Notes: generated from the sequence alone by a model not told the origin. DNA of 64,000 nt from Clostridia bacterium (GCA_017435385.1 JAFSFB010000001.1:236097-300096); one strand, 5' to 3'. Positions 17,097-25,604 are shown, counted from the stretch's first letter. Numbers and translations are program-made.

Positions 17097-18185
17097 TTAA
17101 CCGAGAATTTCAAGAATTTCGGAAAACTCTTTGCTTGCTTTAAAGCTGTCGGAAAAAGAATATCTGTCAATAAAATTGTTTTTCATTCTTTCGCACATCG
17201 TCTTTCCGTATTTCGTTTTTTTGTAAACCGCTCCGTCCATGAGCAAAGAATGATGCTCGTTTTCGGGAGGAAGATTATCGTGCTTTTTTGCTGTTTCCGC
17301 ACATTTTCTGAGATAAAACAGAGCTTTTTCTTCGTTCCCGTTTTCAAAACAGCATCTGCCGAGGTCCCCGAGAGCAAAAATTACCGAGCGGTAGCATTGT
17401 CCGTAATTTCCGTCGTCGTAAAATATATCAAAAATTCCGAGAATCCTTTCAACAGATTCGATTTTTCTTTCAACCGGAAACTCTTTTTTATAGTTGACAA
17501 GATTGTTTACTGTTGAAAGAAGCAGCAGCATTTCACACTCGAGAGCGTTTTTGCAAGCCAGAAAATGTTCCTGCACGGGCAGATTCATAACCGTCATGAG
17601 ATATTCTTTGCTGTTAATCATATTCGGCATCTCATCGGCAATTTCCATCTTTTTGCGGTTGAATTTTTCTTCGTCAGCTGTGTGGCTGAGCGTGTTGTAA
17701 TACATGCAGACCAGTCTTTTTGCCTGAATCCTTATCTGGTCATCGGTGCAGTAGCGCAGGATTTTATCATAAATTGCTTCAACCTCGTCAAGAATCTTTT
17801 CTCCGTCGGAATCCGAGGCTGATTTCTCCGAAATAAGTATTTCGAGATAACGCACAAGCAGATCGTAATCTCCGGGGAATTCTCTGACCGCTTTGCTTAT
17901 CTGCTCAAAAACATAGGGAGTGTTTTTCATGCGCAGGTCGTTATATTCATCGATATACTGTCTGATCTTCTTCTCTTTTTCTTTTTCGTGCATGCCGAGC
18001 AGCTCGTCTGCAGTTACTCCGAAAAATGAAGCAATCGAAGGCAGAAGCGAGATGTCGGGACAGCTGTCGCCTCTTTCCCATTTGCTCACGCTCTGAAAGG
18101 TTACGCCGAGAAATTCGGCAAGAGTTTCCTGAGTCAGACCTCTTTCCCGTCTTAAACGCCTGATGTTTTCTCCGATATTAATCAT
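17097..18185 (-). CDS. XRE-family transcriptional regulator with long C-terminal helical domain
   Basis: 362 aa. Residues 6-60 are a helix-turn-helix of the Cro/CI type (GENIRRLRRERGLTQETLAEFLGVTFQSVSKWERG). After a basic linker (EKEKEKK) a ~280-residue all-helical part follows that looks like degenerate TPR repeats, typical of clostridial XRE regulators that sense a peptide or partner. It is probably the first gene of a two-gene transcript with the DUF3267 protein, which it may control. Target sites are not evident. Confidence 0.82.
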   Translation of the reverse strand: MINIGENIRRLRRERGLTQETLAEFLGVTFQSVSKWERGDSCPDISLLPSIASFFGVTADELLGMHEKEKEKKIRQYIDEYNDLRMKNTPYVFEQISKAVREFPGDYDLLVRYLEILISEKSASDSDGEKILDEVEAIYDKILRYCTDDQIRIQAKRLVCMYYNTLSHTADEEKFNRKKMEIADEMPNMINSKEYLMTVMNLPVQEHFLACKNALECEMLLLLSTVNNLVNYKKEFPVERKIESVERILGIFDIFYDDGNYGQCYRSVIFALGDLGRCCFENGNEEKALFYLRKCAETAKKHDNLPPENEHHSLLMDGAVYKKTKYGKTMCERMKNNFIDRYSFSDSFKASKEFSEILEILG

Positions 18186-18312
18186 TATTGTTTACCGCCT
18201 TATCAAAATTAACTGATCAGCTTGCTTCAATAATAATCCATTTTTCGGAAAAATACAATAACTTATTGCTCGAGCTTATTTCAACCGACGAATGAATTTT
18301 TCAGCCAAGGGT

Positions 18313-18729
18313 TTATTTTATTCTTACATTCAGCTTTTTGCTTGCCGCTCTGACCGAAAAGTATACCGTTGTCCAGACGACGAAATAAACCGAAACGAAA
18401 ACTGCGGCGAAAATCAGCAGAACCTTCGGATCAAAGGGAATCCATGTGTTGCCGATATAGCAAACGGAATATGCGGCGAAAAGCGTCAGAAAATGAATCA
18501 GCGTTGATTTGGGCAAGGGCCAATGCTCGATCTGATTGAAAACCGATGCTCCTGCCTGAACGAAGGCAAGCAGATAGGTTGAAGCTATGCCGAGAAAGAT
18601 CTCAAAGCCGCTGATTTCAAAATTGTCTGTGCATTCGGACAGAATCCAATAGATTATTCCGATAATGACAGGACCGAAGCCGCCGAACATCAGTCCTCTG
18701 TGAAAAAACTCTTTGACATATTTATTCAT
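18313..18729 (-). CDS. DUF3021 membrane protein
   Basis: 138 aa, four predicted membrane helices, ending in a basic tail (VRAASKKLNVRIK). It matches the small DUF3021 family that is habitually encoded next to LytTR regulators and is thought to modulate them at the membrane. ATG 18729 directly follows the TAA of the LytTR gene (TAATATG), indicating translational coupling. An upstream TTG at 18741 would overlap but lies too close to the purine-rich site. Function beyond the pairing is unknown. Confidence 0.78.
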   Translation of the reverse strand: MNKYVKEFFHRGLMFGGFGPVIIGIIYWILSECTDNFEISGFEIFLGIASTYLLAFVQAGASVFNQIEHWPLPKSTLIHFLTLFAAYSVCYIGNTWIPFDPKVLLIFAAVFVSVYFVVWTTVYFSVRAASKKLNVRIK

Positions 18730-18730
18730 A

Positions 18731-19162
18731 TTAAATACCAAACCTTTCTTTGACCGATTTCATCTGCCGCCTCGAAACATAGTCGGTGCTGCCGTCTTTG
18801 AATCTGACGAGCAGCGAACCCGAAAACGAAGCGTCGAACCGTTCGATCATTCTGATGTTTGCAAGGCAGGACTGATTGATTTTTATGAAGCTGTCGGGCA
18901 GCTTTTCTTCAAGCTGAAAAAGTCTTTGCTTCAATCTGTATTTTCCCGAAAGAGCGTGAGCGAAAACCTTGCCGTCATTGACCGAGAAACAGCATATTTC
19001 CGAAACATCGAGCTTTACGGCTTCCTTGTTGCCGTAGCCGATAATGTCCATGTCTGCCTCTGAAACGAGCCGCTCGATTGCTTCGATGAGCGGTGTTTTT
19101 TCACGGGCACGGATTATGATTTCCTCTTCGTCCGTTTTGCCGATAAATATTTTCAGCTTCAT
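18731..19162 (-). CDS. LytTR-family DNA-binding response protein without receiver domain
   Basis: 143 aa. The N-terminal ~40 residues are a short extra segment. Residues ~45-142 are a LytTR domain, with the typical SFIKINQSCLANIRMIERF and SRRQMKSVKERF stretches. No phosphorylatable receiver is present, as is usual for LytTR proteins paired with DUF3021. It likely represses or activates its own operon through the palindrome that overlaps its promoter (19185-19200). The ribosome site AGGAG precedes ATG. Confidence 0.85.
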   Translation of the reverse strand: MKLKIFIGKTDEEEIIIRAREKTPLIEAIERLVSEADMDIIGYGNKEAVKLDVSEICCFSVNDGKVFAHALSGKYRLKQRLFQLEEKLPDSFIKINQSCLANIRMIERFDASFSGSLLVRFKDGSTDYVSRRQMKSVKERFGI

Positions 19163-19184
19163 TGAATCACTCCTGTTTCAAAAA

Positions 19185-19234
19185 TGTGTTCCGGAACACA
19201 ATATCATCTTACAGCGAAAATTACGGGCTTTCAA
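19185..19234 (-). promoter_or_regulatory. Promoter and palindromic operator of the LytTR-DUF3021 operon
   Basis: On the minus strand TTGAAA (19229-19234) and TAAGAT (19206-19211) are 17 bp apart. A perfect 16-bp palindrome, TGTGTTCCGGAACACA (19185-19200), lies just after the -10 box across the expected start site, a good position for autoregulation. Confidence 0.6.
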
Positions 19235-19304
19235 GCGGTTTCTACCGTTCGGTTGATTTTCGGAGTCAAGCGGTAATTATTTTTACACAGACCGACAAGA
19301 TTTA

Positions 19305-19333
19305 TTGAAATAAGGAATTTTATATGATATAAT
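19305..19333 (+). promoter_or_regulatory. Promoter of the PHP gene
   Basis: TTGAAA (19305-19310), 17-bp spacer, TATAAT (19328-19333), 33 bp before the start codon. Confidence 0.75.
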
Positions 19334-19366
19334 ATTTTTATTGTTTATTAAAATCGGAGGTAAATC

Positions 19367-20635
19367 ATGGCTTTTAAAATTACAAATCCTTATCAGAATG
19401 TTTCGGAGCTTATCAGAAACCCCGATAATCATTATAAAACCAATCTCCATACCCACTCGACATACAGCGATGCAAACAACACCATGACGGAAATGGTCGA
19501 GGGCTTCTATGACAACGATTTCGATATCCTCGCTTTTGCGGAGCACGGAATCGTCGGCAAGGAATGGGATAAGGAACCCACGATAATTCCTCTTTTCTTT
19601 TTCCAGCTTCTCTGGCACGGCAAGCGTAATCATCCCACGACCGGGATGTACCGTGCCGTTGTCGACGGAACATACAAAACCGCAAAAGGTCTTCGCACGA
19701 AAAAAAGAGGTCTGCAGTGCGTTCCCGATGCGATTGAAACCAACATGTTCACTCTGATGAAAAACCATGTCAACGGTTATTTCACCAATGTCTACGAGGG
19801 CAAATACGGCATTGAGAACGATTTTGAAATTCCGATGAAGCTCATCGAAGAGAGCGGCGGCATTTCGCATATCAACCATCCCTCGGACTGGCTCGGCGCA
19901 TATAAGGATCCCGAGTGCGCAAGGGTTCCCGAAAATGTTGCTTTTTTCGCAGACCTTCTGCGCAGATACCGTTCCTGCATGGGAATCGAGGTTCTCAACA
20001 TGTATGACGGTCCCAACCGCAGCGACCGAATCCTCTGGGACGGGCTTCTCAGAACGCTCATTCCCGAGGGCAGAAATGTCTGGGGCTTCGGCAACAGCGA
20101 TGCTCACAGAGTCAGAGAGATTGACACCGCCTTCATGGATTTCATTCTTCCCGAGTATTCTCTCGGAACGCTGCGCAACGCCATGGAAAACGGTCATTTC
20201 TTCGCAATCGCAAGATATGCCAAAAACGAGCTCGGCGAAACCTTCGTCGGCAAGGGAGCATATCCCGTTGTGACTGCAATTTCCGTTGACGAAACGGCGC
20301 AGACGATAACCGTTTCGGGCAAAAACTGCAAGGCGATCGAATGGATCGCAGACGGCGAGATCATCGAGAGCGTTACCGCCGAGAAAGACGGAGAAATGAC
20401 CTCGGTCATTTCACTTGCAGACCACGAAAAGGAGATCAGCTGCTATGTCCGCTGTCAGCTCAAGGGCGAGGGCGGAATCTGCATGACTCAGGCTTTTGTC
20501 TGCGACGCAGGAAACATGGACAGCCTTGTTCTCAAAGCAAAGGGACCCGATCTTCTCACCTCAAAGGAAAGACGCAAAAAGGCTTTCGGAAACACCCGAC
20601 TCGGCGTAATTGTAAACAAGATAAAGGACAGATAA
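19367..20635 (+). CDS. PHP-domain phosphoesterase
   Basis: 422 aa, cytosolic. The PHP metal-binding motifs are present: HTHSTYSD (His28, His30, Asp35), FAEHG (Glu55, His56), SHINHPSDW and GNSDAH. The family hydrolyses phosphate esters with a trinuclear metal site; this branch has no assigned substrate. The C-terminal ~100 residues (from about 300) form a beta-sandwich-like region with repeated ITVSGKNCKAIEWIADGE-type strands. GGAGG lies 6 nt before ATG. It is monocistronic between a good promoter and a terminator. Confidence 0.8.
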   Translation: MAFKITNPYQNVSELIRNPDNHYKTNLHTHSTYSDANNTMTEMVEGFYDNDFDILAFAEHGIVGKEWDKEPTIIPLFFFQLLWHGKRNHPTTGMYRAVVDGTYKTAKGLRTKKRGLQCVPDAIETNMFTLMKNHVNGYFTNVYEGKYGIENDFEIPMKLIEESGGISHINHPSDWLGAYKDPECARVPENVAFFADLLRRYRSCMGIEVLNMYDGPNRSDRILWDGLLRTLIPEGRNVWGFGNSDAHRVREIDTAFMDFILPEYSLGTLRNAMENGHFFAIARYAKNELGETFVGKGAYPVVTAISVDETAQTITVSGKNCKAIEWIADGEIIESVTAEKDGEMTSVISLADHEKEISCYVRCQLKGEGGICMTQAFVCDAGNMDSLVLKAKGPDLLTSKERRKKAFGNTRLGVIVNKIKDR

Positions 20636-20640
20636 ACAAA

Positions 20641-20666
20641 CAACCGGCCTGCCGTAAAGCAAGCCG
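20641..20666. terminator. Bidirectional terminator between PHP and sugar-symporter genes
   Basis: CAACCGGCCTGC and GCAAGCCGGTTG form a 12-bp stem with one mismatch, then AATTTTTT. Confidence 0.85.
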
Positions 20667-20676
20667 GTTGAATTTT

Positions 20677-22062
20677 TTACTGTTTTTCGCTTACCGAACG
20701 GAGAACCTCCTGCTTGAAGTCGCCGTGGATCTTATATTTCTTCGAGAAGATGATCAGAGAAAGAACCATCATCACGGGCGGAACGATAAACATCAGGAAC
20801 GAAATTGCGCTCTTTGCGGCAGGAGTTTGAACCGCCGCCTGACCGTCATAGCCCGTCACGCTGAATGCGGCGTACATGATGATTGCCTGAACGGTATATG
20901 CCATTTTCTGCAGGAAGCCTTTCATCGAGAAGGTGAGGCTCTGGTTGCGGTTGCCCGTTTTATATTCGCCGTAGTCAACGCAGTCGGCGAGCATGACCGT
21001 CTGATTGACGAACATGCTGCCCGTGCCGAGAGAGGTGAGGATATAGCAAACGCCGAGGGCGGTGACATTGCCGCTGAAGCAGTAGCCCATGACTGCCATT
21101 CCGACATATCCTGCAATTGCCATGCTGAGCGAAAGCTTATAGATCGAGCGGTTGTTCATGAAGTTTGTGCAGACGGGGACAACGAGAATCGCAAGCACCG
21201 AGCCGACCGTGCCCATCAGATTGAATTTCGACTGAAGGGTGAGATCGCCGAGAACCGATGTGAAATAATAGCTGCTGATGCCCGAGGTCATATAGAAGCC
21301 TGCATTGGAGATCATGGCGAAGAGCATGAAAACGAGAAGCTGGTCGTTGCTCTTTATAACATTCAGAGCTGCTTTGAACGAGAATTTCTCGGGGTTTGCA
21401 ACAACGTTCTTTTCTTTTGTCGAGAGAACGCAGATCAATGCAAAAAGGACAAGACCGACGGATGTGATGACCGACCATTTTCCGAAGCCCTTGCTGAGCG
21501 TGTCGGAGGTCATGGCATCGAGCTTGCTTCCCGCAACGCCGCCGAAATATGCAACCGCCATGGGAGTGAAGATCGAAATTATGCCCTGACCGAGTCCCGA
21601 AAAGGCTCTTGCGATTGTAGAAACAAGATTTCTGTCCTTTTCCTCGCTTGCAAACGAAGGAACCATTGACCAGAAGGGGATGTCGGCGAGAGTGTTCGTC
21701 ATGCCCCAGAAAACATAGAGTATTGCGGCATAAACATAAAGTCCCGTCGAACCCGAAGCGAAGCCGGGATTGTTGAACAGCAGGCAGAGAACAACGGCGT
21801 TCATCATCGCACCCATGAGGATCCAGGGGCGGTATTTGCCCATTTTTGTCTTTGTCTTGTCAACGATCATGCCCATCATCGGGTCGTTGATGCCGTCCCA
21901 TATTCTTGCAAGAGGAGCGAGAATGAGCAGGAAAACGGGGCTGATACCCAGAGCGTTTGTGAGATAGATCGAAAGGTATGAATAGAACATACCGTAGCTC
22001 AGGTCAAGACCGACGGCACCCACGCCGTAGCCGACCTTTCTGCCGAATGAAACCTTGTTCAT
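20677..22062 (-). CDS. GPH-family (MelB-like) sugar:cation symporter
   Basis: 461 aa, about 12 membrane helices. The N-terminal FGRKVGYGVGAVGLDLSYG, the cation-site-like WDGINDPMMGMIVDKTKTKMGKYRPWIL segment (helix 2 to loop 2-3) and the later DCVDYGEYKTGNR motif are signatures of the glycoside-pentoside-hexuronide symporters. It imports an oligosaccharide or glycoside with Na+ or H+. The substrate is not evident; the GH3 enzyme elsewhere in the window could use it but is not linked. A long opposite-strand ORF (20341-21669) is a shadow. AGGAGA precedes ATG. Confidence 0.87.
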   Translation of the reverse strand: MNKVSFGRKVGYGVGAVGLDLSYGMFYSYLSIYLTNALGISPVFLLILAPLARIWDGINDPMMGMIVDKTKTKMGKYRPWILMGAMMNAVVLCLLFNNPGFASGSTGLYVYAAILYVFWGMTNTLADIPFWSMVPSFASEEKDRNLVSTIARAFSGLGQGIISIFTPMAVAYFGGVAGSKLDAMTSDTLSKGFGKWSVITSVGLVLFALICVLSTKEKNVVANPEKFSFKAALNVIKSNDQLLVFMLFAMISNAGFYMTSGISSYYFTSVLGDLTLQSKFNLMGTVGSVLAILVVPVCTNFMNNRSIYKLSLSMAIAGYVGMAVMGYCFSGNVTALGVCYILTSLGTGSMFVNQTVMLADCVDYGEYKTGNRNQSLTFSMKGFLQKMAYTVQAIIMYAAFSVTGYDGQAAVQTPAAKSAISFLMFIVPPVMMVLSLIIFSKKYKIHGDFKQEVLRSVSEKQ

Positions 22063-22096
22063 GGAATTCTCCTTTCGGATGATTGATACAATAAAT

Positions 22097-22125
22097 ATAA
22101 TACTGTATTAATCAGGATTAATCAA
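22097..22125 (-). promoter_or_regulatory. Promoter of the symporter gene, with a direct repeat
   Basis: Minus strand TTGATT (22120-22125), 17 bp, TATTAT (22097-22102). TTAATCA is directly repeated 10 bp apart across the spacer and -35 region, a possible operator. Confidence 0.5.
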
Positions 22126-22148
22126 GGAAAAATTATTCAGCGGTAAAA

Positions 22149-24107
22149 TTAATCTGCAAGAACATCTTTCTCCACCCATGAATCAAAGGTCTGTCCTTTC
22201 GGAATATGATCCTTTCTGACCTCTATGGCGATATTGGTGCCGTAAGCCCTGTCGCCGTTTTCATATTCCTTCGAGTGCGTTGTTTCGATCAATGCCCAGA
22301 CATCGCTTCCCGAGGAGTATACGCCAAGCAGTTTATAGGAGAAACGGTCGTTGGGCTCGAGAGTATTTATAATAATCAGAAGATTGTCCCTGAAAAACTC
22401 ATTGTCATATTCGTTGAACAAGGTGTATTCCATGTATGCCGTGCCGCCGAGAGTCATTTTCTTGTATTCATCAAGCTCTTCAACGCTTCTGATTGCACGG
22501 GTCGGCAGATGACGGAGATGGCTCTGATAAAGCTTGTGGCGGTTCGATGCGCCCGCATAGATCGGTGTATCGTCATATCCGTCGGGAATCATATATTTCT
22601 CGCTTCTGACATTTGAGTAGGGGATGCTTGCCGACTGAATGCCGACAAATTCGTTGTTGGGCGTCACGCTTTCGGGCTCAAGGAAATTTTCTGTCACCCC
22701 TTGATTTGCAACCGCAACCTCGCTTATCGCAAATCCCGCATATGCACCGAGCACTCTTGAAAGCGACATCCCCTCGTAAATATCGAGGTCATAGGTTGCG
22801 GTGATTCTGTAATTTCCCGATCTCGAGAAGTCATAATTGTCCACATGATAGACCTTTTCTCTCGTGCTGTTCGGCTCAAGAATATAAGCGGGCAAGGTAA
22901 AAATATTTTCCGTGTCGGGCTTCTGACAGCTTTCCCATTTTCCGTTTTCGTAATATTCAACGCCGAACGGCTCGCCGTACAGAACCGTGTTTTCAAGATT
23001 GTTTGACCAGAGAACAGTTATTGTCGGTCTGTCGCTGTCAAGGTCTATATCCGTAACCGTCATGTTGACTCCGACGATTGAAGAGCCGTGATCGGTCGGT
23101 GTAAAGGAGGGGTTATTCTCGTCGGGCTTTGACGGATTTGTCATGAAACCGACGGCAACCGCAACGCAAGCGATAAAGGCGATGATGATGACCCACAGCA
23201 TCGGTTTTTTATAGCTGAGAGCATTTTTAACACGCTCTTTTATGCTCGTTTCGCCGAATGCAAGGGGACAGGCGGCAATTCTGCGGCGGCTGATTCCGCA
23301 GTCGAGAATAGCGGTTGCGTAGGATTTCCGCTCGTCAAGATTCATTTCACGGATAACCTTTTCGTCGCATGCAAGCTCGATATCCTTGCTGAAAAGGCTG
23401 TATGCGGCCCACACAAGCGGATTGAACCAATGCAAACAGAGAACGAGAAAAGCGAGCGGTTTTGAGATATGGTCACGGCGGCGCAGATGAGCGTTTTCAT
23501 GAGCGGTGACATACCCGACAGCATCGTCGTTCATGCCGAACGGAATATATATTTTAGGTTTGATAATTCCGAGTATAAAGGGCGAGTCGACATTTTCGCT
23601 CTGATAAATGTTCTCCCTGAGCAGAACCGCCGTTGCGACCTTGCTTCTCAGTTTTATGTAACTGACGCAGGCATAAATCAGCAGAGCCGCAATTCCGACA
23701 AGCCACAAAACTGATGCAACGGTCAGGTTAAGCAGCAGGGGATTCACGGTATCGCAGTCGGGAGCGCATATTTCGTTAAAAAATATGCTGCCGTCCTGAA
23801 TACCCAATTCGTATGAAACGGAATTGTTGCCGACATAGCTCAGAATTTCCGCTGTGCTGAGGTTGTCGGGAGTGCCGGAATGAACAAGTTCCTGCGGAAT
23901 GGGTTCTGCGCTCGGAATGAGGCTGAGTGCGCTTTCAAGAGAAAACGGAAGAATAAGCCGCAACCCGACCATTCCCCACATGGCGCAGCGGATCCATTTC
24001 GGAGCCTTGTGAAATATCAGCCTCAACAGCATAACTGCAAGGATAATCCAGCCTGCGGTGATGCTCATGTTCAGAATGCCGTTGAATAAATCAGCCATAT
24101 CATTCAC
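22149..24107 (-). CDS. BlaR1/MecR1-type M56 membrane metallopeptidase (antirepressor)
   Basis: 652 aa. The N-terminal part has four membrane helices (about 15-35, 40-58, 125-150, 310-330). Between the last two, the zinc site HENAH (203-207) and the conserved ELACDEKV (Glu244) lie in a gluzincin domain of the M56 family. The C-terminal ~320 residues are extracellular and do not show the SxxK/KTG penicillin-binding motifs of true BlaR1, so the signal sensed is not necessarily a beta-lactam. It overlaps the upstream BlaI-type repressor gene by 8 bp, the standard arrangement in which the sensor inactivates the repressor by proteolysis. Confidence 0.85.
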   Translation of the reverse strand: MNDMADLFNGILNMSITAGWIILAVMLLRLIFHKAPKWIRCAMWGMVGLRLILPFSLESALSLIPSAEPIPQELVHSGTPDNLSTAEILSYVGNNSVSYELGIQDGSIFFNEICAPDCDTVNPLLLNLTVASVLWLVGIAALLIYACVSYIKLRSKVATAVLLRENIYQSENVDSPFILGIIKPKIYIPFGMNDDAVGYVTAHENAHLRRRDHISKPLAFLVLCLHWFNPLVWAAYSLFSKDIELACDEKVIREMNLDERKSYATAILDCGISRRRIAACPLAFGETSIKERVKNALSYKKPMLWVIIIAFIACVAVAVGFMTNPSKPDENNPSFTPTDHGSSIVGVNMTVTDIDLDSDRPTITVLWSNNLENTVLYGEPFGVEYYENGKWESCQKPDTENIFTLPAYILEPNSTREKVYHVDNYDFSRSGNYRITATYDLDIYEGMSLSRVLGAYAGFAISEVAVANQGVTENFLEPESVTPNNEFVGIQSASIPYSNVRSEKYMIPDGYDDTPIYAGASNRHKLYQSHLRHLPTRAIRSVEELDEYKKMTLGGTAYMEYTLFNEYDNEFFRDNLLIIINTLEPNDRFSYKLLGVYSSGSDVWALIETTHSKEYENGDRAYGTNIAIEVRKDHIPKGQTFDSWVEKDVLAD

Positions 24108-24462
24108 CTCCTGCGGAGTCGATCATATTGCGGAGCTGTTCTATCTCATTTTCGGAGAGCTTCTTATGCTTTGCGAATGCGGCTATGAAGGAGGGAAGCG
24201 AGCCCTCAAAGGTTTTTTCGACAAGCTCGTCGATTTCCGAAGCCTGAACCTCGTCTTTTGAAACGAGGGAGGTGACGGTTGAGCTTTCGTTTCTGACAAC
24301 GCCTCTGTCGGAAAGTCGTTTGATAACGGTGTATGTAGTTGTTCTTGACCAGCCGAGCTTTTCCTTGCAGAGAGCGGCAAGCTTTGCGCTGGCGATCGGC
24401 TCATTCTCCCAGAGAATGAGACAGAAACGGTATTCGCTTTCAAAAATTTTGGGAACAGACAT
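24100..24462 (-). CDS. BlaI/MecI/CopY-family transcriptional repressor
   Basis: 120 aa. Winged-helix domain over residues 1-70, with LGWSRTTTYTVIKRLSDRGVV as the recognition region, and a C-terminal helical dimerisation part. It should repress its own operon with the M56 sensor encoded next. Two identical-core palindromes sit exactly over its promoter (24477-24515). AGGAGG lies 8 nt upstream of ATG. Resistance genes regulated by it are not seen nearby. Confidence 0.9.
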   Translation of the reverse strand: MSVPKIFESEYRFCLILWENEPIASAKLAALCKEKLGWSRTTTYTVIKRLSDRGVVRNESSTVTSLVSKDEVQASEIDELVEKTFEGSLPSFIAAFAKHKKLSENEIEQLRNMIDSAGGE

Positions 24463-24476
24463 ATCAAAACCTCCTT

Positions 24477-24527
24477 GTCTAATCTGTTAGACGACCTCAG
24501 TCTAACACGTTAGACAAGATTTGTCAA
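24477..24527 (-). promoter_or_regulatory. Promoter with two palindromic operators of the BlaI-type repressor
   Basis: Two palindromes GTCTAA-N4-TTAGAC lie at 24477-24492 and 24500-24515, centres 23 bp apart (about two helical turns). On the minus strand TTGACA (24522-24527) and TAGACT (24499-24504) are 17 bp apart, so the second palindrome covers the spacer and -10 and the first covers the start site. Confidence 0.8.
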
Positions 24528-24549
24528 GTGAAAAAAGAGAATTCACGAA

Positions 24550-24561
24550 CATTCATGAATG
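24550..24561. promoter_or_regulatory. 12-bp palindrome between divergent regulators
   Basis: CATTCATGAATG is a perfect palindrome lying between the BlaI and DeoR promoters. Its role is unknown. Confidence 0.3.
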
Positions 24562-24584
24562 CGCAAACATTTTCACGATACTAC

Positions 24585-24653
24585 TTGACAAACATTAACG
24601 ATTGTGCTATTTTATACTTGTAACTACGGCGATACTGTTAATAACCGTTAATG
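24585..24653 (+). promoter_or_regulatory. Promoter of the DeoR-type gene flanked by inverted 8-mers
   Basis: TTGACA (24585-24590), 17 bp, TATTTT (24608-24613). CATTAACG at 24593-24600 and its inverse CGTTAATG at 24646-24653 lie 53 bp apart, about five helical turns, and GTTAAT is repeated near the second. This fits looping autorepression by the DeoR-type product. Confidence 0.5.
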
Positions 24654-24668
24654 AAAGGGGCAAAATTT

Positions 24669-25439
24669 ATGTTTATTGAAGAAAGACATCAGGAAATTCT
24701 CAGAATATTATCAGAAAAAGGAAGAATATCAAATGCGGAAATTCAGGAAACATTTCAAATCAGCTATGATTCGGCAAAAAGAGATTTAAGACTTCTTGAA
24801 GAACAGGGACTTCTGAAAAGAACACACGGCGGTGCTATTCCCGCAAGACAGATTGGCGGAAATGTAATTAAAAATCTTTCACCCGATGAGCGTGTTGTTG
24901 AAGTCAAGGAAAACTATCTTGCAATAGCAAAAGAAGCTGTTAAAACAATCGAAGATAATGATGTTATTTACATCACAAACGCAAGCGTTGGCTATCTTAT
25001 GGCACAAAACATAGGCGATGTAAATTGTACCGTTGTTACAAACTCAATTGCAATTGCTGAAGAACTTCGCAAAAAGGAAAACATAACAGTTATTCTTGCA
25101 GGCGGTGAAATGCAGGCAAACGGTTGTTTCTATGACAGCTTTGCATTATCTTTAATCAACAGACTTCGTTTTGATAAGTGCTTTATAACATCTGCTTGTG
25201 TTTCGGCAAAGTTCGGTCTTTCAATTCAAAAGTCAAGAAGTGTTGAACTGACCAATGCTATCATTAATAACTCGAAAACAGTTTTTGGTTTATATCCTGT
25301 TGAGAAAATCGGATTTGATTCTATAATCAGCATTTGCCCTGCCAACAAACTCAATTACATTATCACCGATAGCGAAACATCAGAAGATGATCTTGTTCAA
25401 TTTGAAGAAATCGGTGTTGAAACCATAACAGCAGAATAA
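24669..25439 (+). CDS. DeoR-family transcriptional regulator
   Basis: 256 aa. The N-terminal DeoR helix-turn-helix (MFIEERHQEILRILSEKG, then YDSAKRDLRLLEEQGLLKRTHGGA) is followed by the sugar-phosphate-isomerase-like sensor domain (DNDVIYITNASVG, CTVVTNSIAIAEEL, VILAGGEM). Such proteins repress sugar-use operons and release on binding a sugar phosphate. ATG 24669 is chosen over the ORF start at 24651 because AAAGGGG ends 8 nt before it. The gene is richer in AT and uses AAA/ATT codons more than its neighbours, hinting at a different origin. It is monocistronic, so its targets may be elsewhere. Confidence 0.88.
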   Translation: MFIEERHQEILRILSEKGRISNAEIQETFQISYDSAKRDLRLLEEQGLLKRTHGGAIPARQIGGNVIKNLSPDERVVEVKENYLAIAKEAVKTIEDNDVIYITNASVGYLMAQNIGDVNCTVVTNSIAIAEELRKKENITVILAGGEMQANGCFYDSFALSLINRLRFDKCFITSACVSAKFGLSIQKSRSVELTNAIINNSKTVFGLYPVEKIGFDSIISICPANKLNYIITDSETSEDDLVQFEEIGVETITAE

Positions 25440-25448
25440 ATACCATAC

Positions 25449-25495
25449 AGAAAAGCCATATAAGTTGATTTTGTGTCAACCTATATGGCTTTTCT
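25449..25495 (+). terminator. Long-stem terminator after the DeoR-type gene
   Basis: AGAAAAGCCATATA-GTTGA pairs with TCAAC-TATATGGCTTTTCT through about 19 bp with one internal mismatch. The T-rich 3' arm supplies the U-tract. Confidence 0.85.
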
Positions 25496-25505
25496 GGTGG
25501 TGTAG

Positions 25506-25524
25506 GGGCGGATATTATCCGCCC
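25506..25524. repeat. Short GC-rich palindrome
   Basis: GGGCGGATA, T, TATCCGCCC in the context TAGGGGCG...CGCCCG. It resembles the elements at 1509-1530 and 15066-15085. Confidence 0.55.
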
Positions 25525-25549
25525 GTTTTTAATATAACGCACATTCCTG

Positions 25550-25592
25550 CCTTCTCCTTGAGGAGAAGGTGTCGCATAGCGGCGGATGAGGA
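25550..25592. repeat. Palindromic intergenic element
   Basis: CCTTCTCCT, TG, AGGAGAAGG is a perfect 9-bp stem, followed by GTGTCGCATAGCGGCGGATG. From memory, similar sequences recur between genes in many Clostridia; this could be checked by self-BLAST of the genome. Confidence 0.5.
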
Positions 25593-25604
25593 GAAATTCA
25601 AAAA

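Noticed and set aside
20341..21669. 442-codon open frame opposite the symporter gene
   Set aside because: Composition (His/Arg/Cys rich) is typical of an antisense shadow; the minus-strand gene has clear transporter motifs.
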